64,000 bases of DNA, from assembly GCA_012038135.1 (NCBI GenBank), contig JAAVJQ010000007.1:152467-216466 (forward strand). The letters are read 5' to 3'. The stretch comes from Salinimicrobium nanhaiense. GTDB lineage: Bacteria; Bacteroidota; Bacteroidia; Flavobacteriales; Flavobacteriaceae. Both the position numbers and the translations under genes were made by a program. Positions 1-7,985 of this stretch are shown here, piece by piece. Positions within the stretch are counted from its first letter, which is position 1; each line of letters starts with the position of its first letter. Below the pieces are notes generated by a model. It did no database searches, was not told the DNA's origin, and worked only from the letters and a program-made list of their open reading frames with translations.

Positions 1-43
1 AAAAGCTGAACGACTAAAAAAAGAATATTATGAAAACAGATAA
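1..43 (+). CDS. C-terminal end of a probable RelE/HigB-type toxin (partial)
   Basis: An open frame enters from the left edge and ends with 13 residues, KAERLKKEYYENR, before a stop that overlaps the start of the next gene by 14 bases. A basic K-x-E-x-L-K-K-E-Y tail directly before and overlapping an XRE antitoxin is typical of the Gp49/HigB-like toxins of Bacteroidota. The call rests mostly on this arrangement, because the catalytic part lies outside the window. Confidence 0.5.
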   Translation, partial: KAERLKKEYYENR

Positions 44-332
44 GCGAATCACTTCCTTTGATGACCATTTAGACGAGCAGTACGGACAAATGGGAACGGA
101 ATCACGCGATAAATTCCAAGAGGAATTTGAGACATTTAAAATAGGTATATTGATTCAAGAGGCAAGAAAGAAACAGCATTTGACTCAGCAAGAACTTGCG
201 GAAAAGGTTGGGACAACCAAAAGCTATATTTCCCGAATTGAAAATAATGCAAGTGATATTCGGCTTTCAACTTTAATGAGAATAATTCGAGAAGGACTTG
301 GCGGAAGTTTGAAATTATCACTGGATGTCTAA
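30..332 (+). CDS. XRE-family helix-turn-helix antitoxin (HigA-like)
   Basis: This 100-residue protein has a Cro/CI-type helix-turn-helix at about residues 38-90, with the pattern LTQQELAEKVGTTKSYISRI, preceded by an acidic arm (about residues 10-35). In HigBA-type systems the antitoxin binds its toxin and represses the operon, and the toxin gene comes first. Here the start codon overlaps the end of an upstream toxin-like frame, which fits translational coupling. The gene could also be an orphan regulator, because the toxin is not visible in full. Confidence 0.75.
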   Translation: MKTDKRITSFDDHLDEQYGQMGTESRDKFQEEFETFKIGILIQEARKKQHLTQQELAEKVGTTKSYISRIENNASDIRLSTLMRIIREGLGGSLKLSLDV

Positions 333-346
333 CTGGGGCGGAATAC

Positions 347-469
347 ATGAGTGAATCAACACAACCAATGACTAAAAAAGAACTGAATAGCAGGATAGAG
401 CTCTCTGAAGCGGATTTTGAGAATAAGAGATTTATAAAATCCTCTGACTTATTACTCAAATTTAAATAA
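347..469 (+). CDS. Small hypothetical protein (40 aa) behind the antitoxin
   Basis: A short frame of 40 residues starts 14 bases after the antitoxin stop. It reads MTKKELNSRIELSEADFENK in its middle and is rich in Glu, Lys and Ser. A pattern of the kind K-x-E-L-x-x-R-I-x-x-S-E-x-D is common at the ends of small addiction-module proteins in Bacteroidota, so it may be a third gene of the toxin-antitoxin operon or a remnant of an antitoxin. Function is unknown, and the call depends on position and composition only. Confidence 0.4.
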   Translation: MSESTQPMTKKELNSRIELSEADFENKRFIKSSDLLLKFK

Positions 470-502
470 AAGGATCTTGAAGGTCTGAATTTGCAGTATA
501 GT

Positions 503-525
503 TGCCAAAAATGTCATTTTTGACA
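503..525. promoter_or_regulatory. A/T-rich palindrome with core TGTCATTTTTGACA
   Basis: Eleven-base arms with one mismatch meet at position 514, and the core 512-525 is a TGTCA-N4-TGACA inverted repeat. The site lies just beyond the 3' end of the hydrolase gene. The same core, in the other orientation, occurs at 30469-30482. It could be an operator or a weak terminator; it is not followed by a clear T-run on either strand. Confidence 0.3.
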
Positions 526-527
526 CT

Positions 528-1166
528 CTATTCCCCCGCCACCCTTATAATTACCTCCTTATTCACCTCATGTCCACCATCAAAAGGAATGAAGGTGAGG
601 TTTTTGGGAAATAATTCCCTGATCCTTTTTTCTTCCGATTCAAGGAATTCTTTGTTGACAAAAGGATCTTCCGTTCCATAGATGAAGGAGATCTCTGTAC
701 CTTCCAAAAATGCGAAATCTTCGGGTTTTAATTCCGCAGGAATTCTGCCGGAATTCAGGATGAGTTTTGAGCAATGGATCTTGCGTCTGGCAATCCAGCG
801 GGTGACGATGGAGACGCCCTGGGAGTAGCCGAAAAGGATCAGGTTCTTAGCATTTTTGAGAGCTTCTTTTTCATACAATTCATCAAGGTAGGCCAGCACA
901 TTCTCTATTTCCTGTTCTGTATTTTCACGAGTAGCCCAGGAGGCGCCTACGTGTTCATATTTTCCGTTGAGATAATATTTTGATGGTGCCTGTGGCGCGA
1001 TGATATAATTCTTCTCCTGATTAAGGTGCCGAAAGTATTTCAGGAAATAACGGCTCAAGTAATCAATGCCGTGGAAAACCACCCACACATTTTCAGTTTT
1101 ATCGGTATAAGCATTTAAGGTGCTATAAGTGTTGGTAGAGCGATATGAAACCTGTTTTTCATCCAT
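528..1166 (-). CDS. Alpha/beta-hydrolase, phospholipase/carboxylesterase type
   Basis: The 212-residue protein has the order of a small serine esterase: an early strand VWVVFHG with an oxyanion-type turn, the nucleophile elbow GYSQG (Ser at about 116), the acid in YGTEDPF (about 167) and the catalytic histidine in GGHEV near the C-terminus. No signal peptide is visible, so it is probably cytoplasmic. It resembles the carboxylesterase/lysophospholipase family (YpfH/EstB-like) by pattern. It is divergent from the menaquinone cluster, whose first gene starts 47 bases away. The substrate cannot be told from the sequence. Confidence 0.8.
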   Translation of the reverse strand: MDEKQVSYRSTNTYSTLNAYTDKTENVWVVFHGIDYLSRYFLKYFRHLNQEKNYIIAPQAPSKYYLNGKYEHVGASWATRENTEQEIENVLAYLDELYEKEALKNAKNLILFGYSQGVSIVTRWIARRKIHCSKLILNSGRIPAELKPEDFAFLEGTEISFIYGTEDPFVNKEFLESEEKRIRELFPKNLTFIPFDGGHEVNKEVIIRVAGE

Positions 1167-1213
1167 ATTATCGGGTGGTTTTGTACTTTTACAAAGAAAC
1201 CAATCTATTTGTT

Positions 1214-1642
1214 ATGACCAAAGAGGAAATTCTGGAGCTGTCGAAAAAAGTTTGTAAGAACACGCTCATGGAAACCCTTGATATAGAATTTACTGAAATA
1301 GGAGAGGATTACCTTATCGCCAAAATGCCGGTGACTTCTAAAGTGCACCAACCCGACGGCGTCCTACACGGAGGTGCAACCGTCGCCCTGGCGGAAAGCG
1401 TTGGCAGCATGGCGAGTTACTTTTTTCTTGATACCGACAATTTTTTCGTGCGCGGTATTGAGATCTCTGCCAATCATTTAAAAAGTATTTCTGAAGGTTT
1501 TGTTTATGCCAAAGCCACTTATCTTCATAAAGGCCGTACCACGCAACTTTGGAACATAAGGATCACAGATGAAGCTGAAAATCTAATTTCTGTGGTGAAA
1601 CTGACCACTATTACCCTTCCGAAAAAGAAAGACAATGCCTGA
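1214..1642 (+). CDS. Hotdog-fold thioesterase (PaaI family), candidate DHNA-CoA thioesterase
   Basis: The chosen start at 1214 gives 142 residues beginning MTKEEILELS. An upstream in-frame ATG at 1145 exists, but a promoter-like TTTTGTACTTTTAC lies between the two and the extra 23 residues do not look like a hotdog N-terminus. The core HGGATVALAESVGS is the PaaI/YbgC-type active-site helix, with Glu as probable catalytic residue. The gene overlaps isochorismate synthase by 8 bases and sits in a menaquinone cluster. It may therefore be the 1,4-dihydroxy-2-naphthoyl-CoA hydrolase (MenI role), which acts after MenB. The role is inferred from context, while the family is clear. Confidence 0.75.
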   Translation: MTKEEILELSKKVCKNTLMETLDIEFTEIGEDYLIAKMPVTSKVHQPDGVLHGGATVALAESVGSMASYFFLDTDNFFVRGIEISANHLKSISEGFVYAKATYLHKGRTTQLWNIRITDEAENLISVVKLTTITLPKKKDNA

Positions 1643-2792
1643 AGTGGATTTCTTTAAAAAGCTGGAGGCACAATTAGAGAAGCAACAGCCCTTTGTTGCT
1701 TACCGGAAGCCTATTCTGAATGGAAGTTCAGGAGAAGTACAAGCTTTTCTGCAGCAGGATGATCGGCTTCATTACACTGAAAATTTCACCGAAAGCGGCT
1801 TCGTTTTTGCCCCTTTTGACACCTCAGGAAAAGCAATTCTATTTCCTGAAAATGCTTCGGAAAAACTCATTTTTGAGCAGGTAATTTCTGAAGAAGTTCC
1901 GGCTCCCGTTACTTCTCAAAAAGGGGAAATTCCGGAAGAAAAAATATGGCAACATATTGAGCTGGTGAAGAAAGCAATTTCAGTTTTAAAGGCCGGAGAG
2001 ATGGAGAAGGTAGTGCTCTCCCGAAAGGAAGAGGTGGAGCTGAAGGAGCAAAATCCGATGAAGCTGTTCAAAGAATTACTGAATGCCTATCCCACAGCTT
2101 TTGTGTACTGCTGGTTCCATCCTGCAGTCGGCTGCTGGCTGGGCGCCACCCCAGAAACGCTACTGAAAATCGAAGGCAATCGGTTTAAAACCATGGCCCT
2201 CGCCGGCACCCAGAAATACACCGGAACCATGGATGTGGAGTGGGGCGAAAAAGAAAAACAGGAGCAGCAATTCGTCACCGATTCTATTTTACAAGACCTG
2301 GAAAAAGCAGGTGTCAGCGCGAGCGGAGTCGAGAGCTCAGAGCCCTATACTGCAAAGGCAGGAAATCTAGTGCATATTAGATCGGATATCAATGGGGTGT
2401 TGCATAGTAAAGACACCCCACGGGGTGTCTCTACCGTTATCACGGCCCTGCATCCCACACCGGCCGTATGCGGCCTGCCGAAGGAAAAGGCTAAAGCCTT
2501 TATCCTTTCAGAAGAAAATTACAACCGGGAATTCTACACCGGATTTCTGGGAGAAATTAATCTTCAGAAAAATGTGCAGCGAACCCGAAGCAGAAGAAAT
2601 GTGGAGAACCTGGCTTACAGGGCTGTCAAAAAGGAAACTGATCTGTATGTAAATCTGCGTTGTATGAAAATTGAAGATGGAAAGGCAGTGCTTTTTGTTG
2701 GCGGCGGGATCACTAAAGATTCGGTACCCGAAGATGAATGGCAGGAAACGGTGAATAAGGCGGAGACGATGAAAAGAGTGTTGTTGAAGTAA
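1635..2792 (+). CDS. menF: Isochorismate synthase / chorismate-binding enzyme
   Basis: This is a 385-residue chorismate-utilising enzyme. The N-terminal third is variable. The C-terminal catalytic domain (about residues 110-385) shows family signatures such as EKVVLSRKEEVEL, GCWLGATPETLL, FKTMALAGT, VHIRSDI, LHPTPAVCGLP and the final NLRCMKI / LFVGGGIT block. It should convert chorismate to isochorismate, the first committed step to menaquinone. A close EntC-type siderophore role is less likely because menD follows and no siderophore genes are near. The start overlaps the thioesterase stop (ATGCCTGA), which indicates translational coupling. Confidence 0.9.
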   Translation: MPEVDFFKKLEAQLEKQQPFVAYRKPILNGSSGEVQAFLQQDDRLHYTENFTESGFVFAPFDTSGKAILFPENASEKLIFEQVISEEVPAPVTSQKGEIPEEKIWQHIELVKKAISVLKAGEMEKVVLSRKEEVELKEQNPMKLFKELLNAYPTAFVYCWFHPAVGCWLGATPETLLKIEGNRFKTMALAGTQKYTGTMDVEWGEKEKQEQQFVTDSILQDLEKAGVSASGVESSEPYTAKAGNLVHIRSDINGVLHSKDTPRGVSTVITALHPTPAVCGLPKEKAKAFILSEENYNREFYTGFLGEINLQKNVQRTRSRRNVENLAYRAVKKETDLYVNLRCMKIEDGKAVLFVGGGITKDSVPEDEWQETVNKAETMKRVLLK

Positions 2793-2830
2793 ATATCCTA
2801 AATTTGAATTAAAATTATCTTCCGGTTATT

Positions 2831-2868
2831 AGACCTCACAGCCCCGAAGCCTCGGGACAGTGAGGTCT
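2831..2868. repeat. Intergenic hairpin repeat between menF and menD
   Basis: A perfect 9-bp inverted repeat, AGACCTCAC and GTGAGGTCT, encloses a second 5-bp stem (CCCGA/TCGGG) with a four-base loop and a symmetric 3-nt internal loop. No T-run follows, so it is not a standard intrinsic terminator. The compact two-stem form suggests a dispersed intergenic repeat or an RNA processing/attenuation element inside the men operon. Confidence 0.6.
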
Positions 2869-2898
2869 TAGTTTCGGAGGAAGAAAAAATATAAACTT

Positions 2899-4629
2899 TT
2901 GAAACACCCAAAAATACCCGTTGCAAGATCTATAGTTGCCCTTTGCGAAGCCAAAGGAATTGAGCATGTGGTGATATCACCCGGCTCAAGGAATGCGCCG
3001 CTTACCAATGGATTTGCATTTAATCCCAACATTAAAACCTATAGCGTTGTCGACGAACGCAGTGCGGCCTTTGTCGCTATTGGAATGGCACAGCAATTAC
3101 AAAAACCCGTGGCCGTGGTTTGTACTTCGGGATCTGCTTTGCTGAATTATTATCCTGCGGTGGCGGAGGCTTTTTATAGCGACATTCCGCTGGTGGTGAT
3201 CTCTGCCGACAGGCCAATCGAGCGGATCGACATCGGCGACGGACAAACCATCCGGCAAAAGAACGTTTTTGAGAACCACATCTTGTATTCGGCTAACCTG
3301 CATTCAGAATTAGTGCTGGAAAATGAAGCCACAGACAAAAAACTTCAGCAAAAGCAATTTGAATCTCAGAAACACAACGAGCGGGAGATCAATCTGGCAC
3401 TGAATAAGGCCATTGAGGAAAAAGGTCCGGTGCATATTAATGTTCCGTTCTATGAGCCTTTGTATGGAACGGTAGAGGATGTAGAGGTGAGTCCTATCCA
3501 GATCCTTCCCGAAATTATCGAAAGAACCTATTCTCAAAATCAGCTGCAGGCCTATGCCGATCTTTGGAACAAGGCGGCGAGGAAAATGGTGATCATAGGA
3601 GTTTCTCCGCCAAACTCGGTGGAGCAGGAGTTCCTTGACAGGCTGGCAAATGATCCTTCGGTCATTGTTTTTACCGAAACCACTTCCAACGTGCAGCAGG
3701 AGAAATTCTTTACCCGAATTGACACCATTGTAGGTCCCATTGAAAAGGATGAGAACCGGGAGCAGCTTTTCGACAACCTGCAGCCCGAGATCCTGCTCAC
3801 TTTTGGCGGAATGATCGTCTCGAAAAAGATAAAAGCTTTTCTGCGAAATTATCAGCCGAAACAGCATTGGCATGTGGATCCAAAAAAGGCATATAACACC
3901 TTCTTTTGCCTGAACAAACACTTTGAAACTTCTGTAAATTCGTTCTTCAGCCAGTTTTTTCCCCTTATCAATAATTCCGAAGGCAACTATGCCGAATACT
4001 GGCAGGAGGTGAGAAGCAGGAGAAAAGTGAAACACGAGGATTATATGGGACGGATCCCGTATTCAGATCTTAAAGCCATGCAGCTTATTTGCCCGGCAGT
4101 GCCCGAAAATAGCATTGTACAGCTTGCAAATAGTTCAACCATAAGGTATGCGCAGCTCTTTAGATGGAAAGAAAGTCTGAAGATCTATTGTAATCGCGGG
4201 ACCAGCGGAATTGATGGCAGTATTTCTACTGCGGTGGGAGCTGCGATAGTTTCAGAAGAGCCGGTATTGATGATTACCGGGGATCTCAGCTTTTTCTACG
4301 ACAGTAACGGGCTATGGAATAATTATATTCCGAAGAACTTTAGGATCATTATTTTAAATAACCGGGGAGGAGGGATCTTCAGGATACTTCCGGGGGATAA
4401 AAATTCCGAAACCTTTGATAAATATTTCGAGACGGTACATGATCTCAATGCAAAACCCATTTGTGATCTTCACGGATTGGAATATGCTTCAGCAAATACT
4501 TCCGAAGAAATAGAAGCAGCCTTAAATAGCTTTTTTGACACCTCAGAAAAACCGAAAGTTCTGGAGATCTTTACTCCCCGAAAAGTGAATGACGAGGTGT
4601 TGCTGGAATATTTCAGCTTCGTGAAATAG
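2899..4629 (+). CDS. menD: 2-succinyl-5-enolpyruvyl-6-hydroxy-3-cyclohexene-1-carboxylate synthase
   Basis: This 576-residue thiamine diphosphate enzyme starts at TTG; no ATG lies in a usable position, and the N-terminus KHPKIPVARSIVALCEAKG matches the expected family beginning. The N-terminal PYR domain contains VISPGSRNAPLT and the DERSAAFVAIGMAQ segment with its conserved Glu. The C-terminal PP domain shows the ThDP/Mg motif as MITGDLSFFYDSNGLW, followed by NNRGGGIF. It adds the succinyl semialdehyde unit from 2-oxoglutarate to isochorismate. The gene lies 106 bases after menF with a strong hairpin between, so its expression may be tuned separately. Confidence 0.95.
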   Translation: MKHPKIPVARSIVALCEAKGIEHVVISPGSRNAPLTNGFAFNPNIKTYSVVDERSAAFVAIGMAQQLQKPVAVVCTSGSALLNYYPAVAEAFYSDIPLVVISADRPIERIDIGDGQTIRQKNVFENHILYSANLHSELVLENEATDKKLQQKQFESQKHNEREINLALNKAIEEKGPVHINVPFYEPLYGTVEDVEVSPIQILPEIIERTYSQNQLQAYADLWNKAARKMVIIGVSPPNSVEQEFLDRLANDPSVIVFTETTSNVQQEKFFTRIDTIVGPIEKDENREQLFDNLQPEILLTFGGMIVSKKIKAFLRNYQPKQHWHVDPKKAYNTFFCLNKHFETSVNSFFSQFFPLINNSEGNYAEYWQEVRSRRKVKHEDYMGRIPYSDLKAMQLICPAVPENSIVQLANSSTIRYAQLFRWKESLKIYCNRGTSGIDGSISTAVGAAIVSEEPVLMITGDLSFFYDSNGLWNNYIPKNFRIIILNNRGGGIFRILPGDKNSETFDKYFETVHDLNAKPICDLHGLEYASANTSEEIEAALNSFFDTSEKPKVLEIFTPRKVNDEVLLEYFSFVK

Positions 4630-4643
4630 CCGTTAATTATAAG

Positions 4644-4651
4644 TAACTTTG
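4644..4651 (+). promoter_or_regulatory. Bacteroidota -7 element TAACTTTG
   Basis: The octamer matches TAnnTTTG, the -7 box of the primary sigma factor in this phylum. It lies 15 bases before the ATG at 4667. Transcription from it would exclude the TTG at 4649, which is the reason for choosing the downstream start. Confidence 0.55.
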
Positions 4652-4666
4652 CCAAAATTTGATTTT

Positions 4667-5506
4667 ATGCTTGCCATTGGAGAATATCACACCCTTAAAA
4701 TTGATCGTGACACAGATCCCGGACTGTTTTTGACAGATGATGAAGGAAACGAGGTACTGTTGCCAAATAAATACAAACCTGAAACTTTTGAAATAGGTAA
4801 TGAGCTTAAAGTATTCGTTTATCTCGATCACGAGGAGCGACCGGTGGCAACTACTTTAAAGCCTTTTGTGAAGCTTGATGAGTTTGCTGTTTTGAAATGT
4901 GTGGAGGTTAGCGAAATCGGCGCTTTTATGGACTGGGGGCTGGAAAAACACCTTTTTGTGCCCTTTAAAGAACAGGCTATGAAAATGCGGCAAGGGGAGA
5001 GGTATCTTATCTTTTGTTACCTGGACGAATTAACAGACAGGCTGGTGGGCTCTAATAAAGTGGATGCATTCCTGGATAATTCTCAGCTCACTGTAGAACC
5101 CTTTGAAGAAGTGGATCTTATCATTGCAAATCCCACAGATCTTGGGTGGAATGTGATCGTGAACGAGATCCATAAGGGGCTTTTATATAAGGACGAAGTA
5201 TTTCAGAAACTGCACGTTGGGGACCGACTTAAAGGTTGGATCAAAAAGACAAGGCCAGACGGCAAGATCGATGTTACGCTGCAACGGCCGGGCTACAGAA
5301 GTATTGAACCTAATGCGCAGGAACTACTGACTTTACTGGAATTAAAAGGAGGTTTCCTGCCTCTGACCGATAAATCGTCTCCCAATGAGATTCAAAGGGA
5401 AGTTCAAATGAGCAAGAAGAGTTTTAAACGTGCCCTGGGGAATCTTTACAAGCAACGGAAGGTCGATATTAAAGATAACGGAATTTATCTTAAAAACGGC
5501 GAATAG
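4667..5506 (+). CDS. CvfB-like S1 RNA-binding protein
   Basis: The protein has 279 residues from the ATG at 4667. It has the arrangement of the CvfB/YitL family: several OB-fold S1 modules (for example GAFMDWGLEKHLFVPFKEQ at about 85-105 and KGWIKKTRPDGKIDVTLQ at about 190-210) followed by a C-terminal winged-helix-like segment. In Firmicutes, CvfB binds RNA and influences virulence gene expression; in Bacteroidota the role is not settled. It is cytoplasmic, with no transmembrane segment. Its end overlaps the convergent gene on the minus strand by 22 bases. Confidence 0.85.
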   Translation: MLAIGEYHTLKIDRDTDPGLFLTDDEGNEVLLPNKYKPETFEIGNELKVFVYLDHEERPVATTLKPFVKLDEFAVLKCVEVSEIGAFMDWGLEKHLFVPFKEQAMKMRQGERYLIFCYLDELTDRLVGSNKVDAFLDNSQLTVEPFEEVDLIIANPTDLGWNVIVNEIHKGLLYKDEVFQKLHVGDRLKGWIKKTRPDGKIDVTLQRPGYRSIEPNAQELLTLLELKGGFLPLTDKSSPNEIQREVQMSKKSFKRALGNLYKQRKVDIKDNGIYLKNGE

Positions 5507-5967
5507 GAATAAGGGGAAACATATCCTCTAACCCTGGAACGCGTGTGATATGGGCTGCTGAAAAGCGGTACCCGCATTTCCTCATAAGCCGGAATCTTCT
5601 TTTTTCCCGTGTAAATATCATAATTGGAACTGCGGTCGTGTATCCTAATGTCATTGGTAACTTCGATCAGCGACTTTTCACCTTTGCTTATCGTTGGGAT
5701 TGGGGCATCAAGTTCCACAGAGGATCTCTCCTTTTCATACCTCTCACGCTCCATCATAGCAATAAGATTAACTTCCCTTTTTACCTCCCTGCTCCAGTCG
5801 ATCTCTGTTAAAGTCATTTTGCTTTCGGGAAGATCAGGTGCAAGTAAGGAAAGACTCGGTCTTATCTCCTTTTGACCAATGTAAAAGCCTTCAGAAGCTG
5901 GAAATTCCTGGGAATATCCGCAAACGCTGAAGAAGATTACACTAATGATGAGAAGAAGTCTTTTCAT
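5485..5967 (-). CDS. Secreted hypothetical protein (160 aa)
   Basis: A cleavable signal peptide is clear (MKRLLLIISVIFFSVCGYSQ). The mature part of about 140 residues is polar, with many Glu, Arg and Ser and a Tyr/Arg/Ser-rich tail ending in PYSYSPFLR. I recognise no domain. It is probably periplasmic or outer-membrane associated. It is transcribed alone, convergent with the CvfB-like gene and divergent from the DUF2059 gene, and its 3' end lies inside the end of the CvfB-like gene. Confidence 0.65.
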   Translation of the reverse strand: MKRLLLIISVIFFSVCGYSQEFPASEGFYIGQKEIRPSLSLLAPDLPESKMTLTEIDWSREVKREVNLIAMMERERYEKERSSVELDAPIPTISKGEKSLIEVTNDIRIHDRSSNYDIYTGKKKIPAYEEMRVPLFSSPYHTRSRVRGYVSPYSYSPFLR

Positions 5968-6113
5968 TATTTAATTTCTATCATCCAGATCAAAAATTGT
6001 ACAAATTTTAAAAAAGGAAGCCCGGCATGCAAATTTCTTATTAGAATTACTACTGAAACTTTAAATCCTGAAATTTAATTTTATTTTTACAGCAAACAAA
6101 TAAAACCTTCACA

Positions 6114-6521
6114 ATGAAAAAAGCATTATTCTTCCTGTTCCTGATCTTTATCGGATTCCATTCTCAGGCCCAGGAAAAAACTGACCTTCACCAAAAAGCA
6201 ATTGAACTTATTAAAATGACCTCGGGGCAGCAATTTGACGTTATGTTGGATCCAATTGTAAAGATGGTGCCAGAGGATAACAGAAAAGCCTTTAAGGAGG
6301 AAGTGACCACAAGCCTGGAAAGTCTTTATGGACAAATGGCTCAGGTTTATACAGAAGCATTTACAGAAGCCGAAATTGATGAGATCCTCGCATTTTACCA
6401 CACTCCGGTAGGGAAGAAAATGAGAGAGATCACACCTGAACTTACCAGAAAAGGAATGGAAATAGGTCAACAGTGGGGTCAGGAACTGCAGCCAATTATG
6501 ATGAAATATATGCAGCAGTAG
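6114..6521 (+). CDS. Secreted DUF2059 protein
   Basis: This 135-residue protein has a signal peptide (MKKALFFLFLIFIGFHSQAQ) followed by an all-helical DUF2059 domain. The family pattern is visible in the segments FTEAEIDEILAFYHTPVGKKM and the preceding helices around YGQMAQVYTEAF. DUF2059 proteins are periplasmic and of unknown biochemical role. The gene is a single transcription unit, with a strong hairpin terminator directly behind it and menB downstream with its own leader. Confidence 0.8.
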   Translation: MKKALFFLFLIFIGFHSQAQEKTDLHQKAIELIKMTSGQQFDVMLDPIVKMVPEDNRKAFKEEVTTSLESLYGQMAQVYTEAFTEAEIDEILAFYHTPVGKKMREITPELTRKGMEIGQQWGQELQPIMMKYMQQ

Positions 6522-6544
6522 AAATTCTAAAAGTTTTTATAGCA

Positions 6545-6574
6545 AGGTCCGTCCCTCCAGGCGGACTTTTTTTT
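6545..6574 (+). terminator. Rho-independent terminator after the DUF2059 gene
   Basis: A GTCCGTC stem (6547-6553) pairs with 6560-6566 with one G-U pair, and eight T residues follow at once. It closes the DUF2059 unit before menB. Confidence 0.85.
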
Positions 6575-6624
6575 ATTCGCCTTTCTTCCGGGAAAGCTTT
6601 ACTTTTACTTGAAATTTTTATGAT

Positions 6625-7464
6625 ATGCCTACAATTGATTGGAAAACCGCAAAAGAATACGAAGATATCACCTATAAAAAAAGCAACGGGGTAGCCCGAA
6701 TTGCTTTTAACCGTCCGGAAGTTAGAAATGCCTTCAGACCAAAAACGACCAGTGAATTGTACGATGCATTTTACGATGCGCAGGAGGATACTTCAATAGG
6801 AGTAGTGCTTCTTTCTGCGGAAGGACCATCACCTAAGGACGGAATCTACAGCTTTTGCAGTGGAGGCGACCAAAAAGCCCGTGGTCATCAGGGTTATGTA
6901 GGTGAGGATGGAATGCACCGGTTAAACATCCTGGAAGTGCAAAGGTTGATTAGGTTCATGCCTAAAGCCGTTATTGCAGTTGTTCCGGGGTGGGCAGTAG
7001 GAGGAGGCCATAGCCTTCATGTAGTATGCGATCTCACCCTGGCGAGTAAAGAACATGCGATTTTCAAGCAAACGGATGCCGATGTTACCAGTTTTGACGG
7101 AGGATACGGTTCTGCTTATTTAGCGAAAATGGTAGGCCAGAAAAAGGCACGGGAGATCTTCTTTTTAGGAAGGAATTACTCTGCCCAGGAAGCTTTTGAC
7201 ATGGGAATGGTCAATGCTGTTATTCCACATGAGGAGCTCGAAGATACAGCTTACGAATGGGCACAGGAGATCCTTGCAAAATCACCTACTTCAATTAAAA
7301 TGCTGAAGTTTGCAATGAACCTTACCGACGATGGCATGGTTGGGCAGCAGGTATTTGCAGGAGAGGCAACAAGGCTGGCATATATGACAGATGAAGCCAA
7401 AGAAGGTCGCAATGCTTTTCTGGAGAAAAGAAAACCAAATTTCGAGAAGAAATGGATCCCATAG
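6625..7464 (+). CDS. menB: 1,4-dihydroxy-2-naphthoyl-CoA synthase
   Basis: This 279-residue crotonase-fold enzyme carries the MenB signatures GVARIAFNRPEVRNAF near the N-terminus, the YSFCSGGDQKARG oxyanion region, PGWAVGGGHSLHVVCDLTLA, and the MenB-specific DVTSFDGGYGSAYLA with its catalytic Asp. It closes the ring of o-succinylbenzoyl-CoA. The length is usual. The gene lies about 2 kb after menD and overlaps the following PH-domain gene by 13 bases, so menB and the two membrane proteins probably form one transcript. menC and menE are not in the window. Confidence 0.95.
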   Translation: MPTIDWKTAKEYEDITYKKSNGVARIAFNRPEVRNAFRPKTTSELYDAFYDAQEDTSIGVVLLSAEGPSPKDGIYSFCSGGDQKARGHQGYVGEDGMHRLNILEVQRLIRFMPKAVIAVVPGWAVGGGHSLHVVCDLTLASKEHAIFKQTDADVTSFDGGYGSAYLAKMVGQKKAREIFFLGRNYSAQEAFDMGMVNAVIPHEELEDTAYEWAQEILAKSPTSIKMLKFAMNLTDDGMVGQQVFAGEATRLAYMTDEAKEGRNAFLEKRKPNFEKKWIP

Positions 7465-7985
7465 CTGCAGAAGAATTTTCAAATTTTGAACTGAAAGTAG
7501 CTTCTCTTCCCAAGTTTGAGGAAGTGACGCTGCATCCTATTTCGAAAAAATATCTCGTGAAGTTGCAGGTGGGAACAACCCTCTCATTTCTCTTTTTTGC
7601 GGTGGGAATATTTCTCGGATACACCTTTTTACCTACCGAATTTCATAAATACCTATTTTGGGCAGTTATTGTGATCCTGTTGCTTTTTGGATGGTCGATC
7701 TTTAACAACGTCATGTACGTGAAAAAGAGCGGCTATGCCTTGCGGGAGCAGGATATTATTTTTAAACGCGGGTTCCTGTTCGAAAGGACTACTGTTGTTC
7801 CCTTCAATCGAATTCAGCACGTCACTGTAGAACGATCATTCCTGGATAAGATGCTGAACATTGCAACTTTAAAAGTTTTCACTGCAGGAGGATCGGGAAG
7901 TGATGTGAGTATTCCGGGAATTAAACCTGAAACAGCTACCTCTGTAAAAGAGGAAATTTCGGGAAGAATTTATAATCATGCCTGA
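7452..7985 (+). CDS. Membrane protein with bacterial PH domain (YdbS-like, bPH2)
   Basis: The 177-residue protein has two closely spaced hydrophobic segments (about residues 40-60 and 65-85) followed by a bPH2/DUF304 domain with the typical sequence YALREQDIIFKRGF...VVPFNRIQHVTVERSFLDK. It overlaps menB at its start and the next PH-domain gene at its end (8 bases). This YdbS-YdbT-like pair layout is widespread, but its biochemical role is not established. The coupling to menB is probably an operon accident or a membrane-redox association. Confidence 0.85.
   Translation: MDPIAAEEFSNFELKVASLPKFEEVTLHPISKKYLVKLQVGTTLSFLFFAVGIFLGYTFLPTEFHKYLFWAVIVILLLFGWSIFNNVMYVKKSGYALREQDIIFKRGFLFERTTVVPFNRIQHVTVERSFLDKMLNIATLKVFTAGGSGSDVSIPGIKPETATSVKEEISGRIYNHA

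Noticed and set aside
1145..1213. Upstream start for the hotdog thioesterase
   Set aside because: The extra 23 residues do not fit the family and a promoter-like sequence lies inside them, so the ATG at 1214 is preferred.
3310..4035. Long minus-strand frame opposite menD
   Set aside because: It lies fully inside the strongly supported menD gene and its translation shows no domain.
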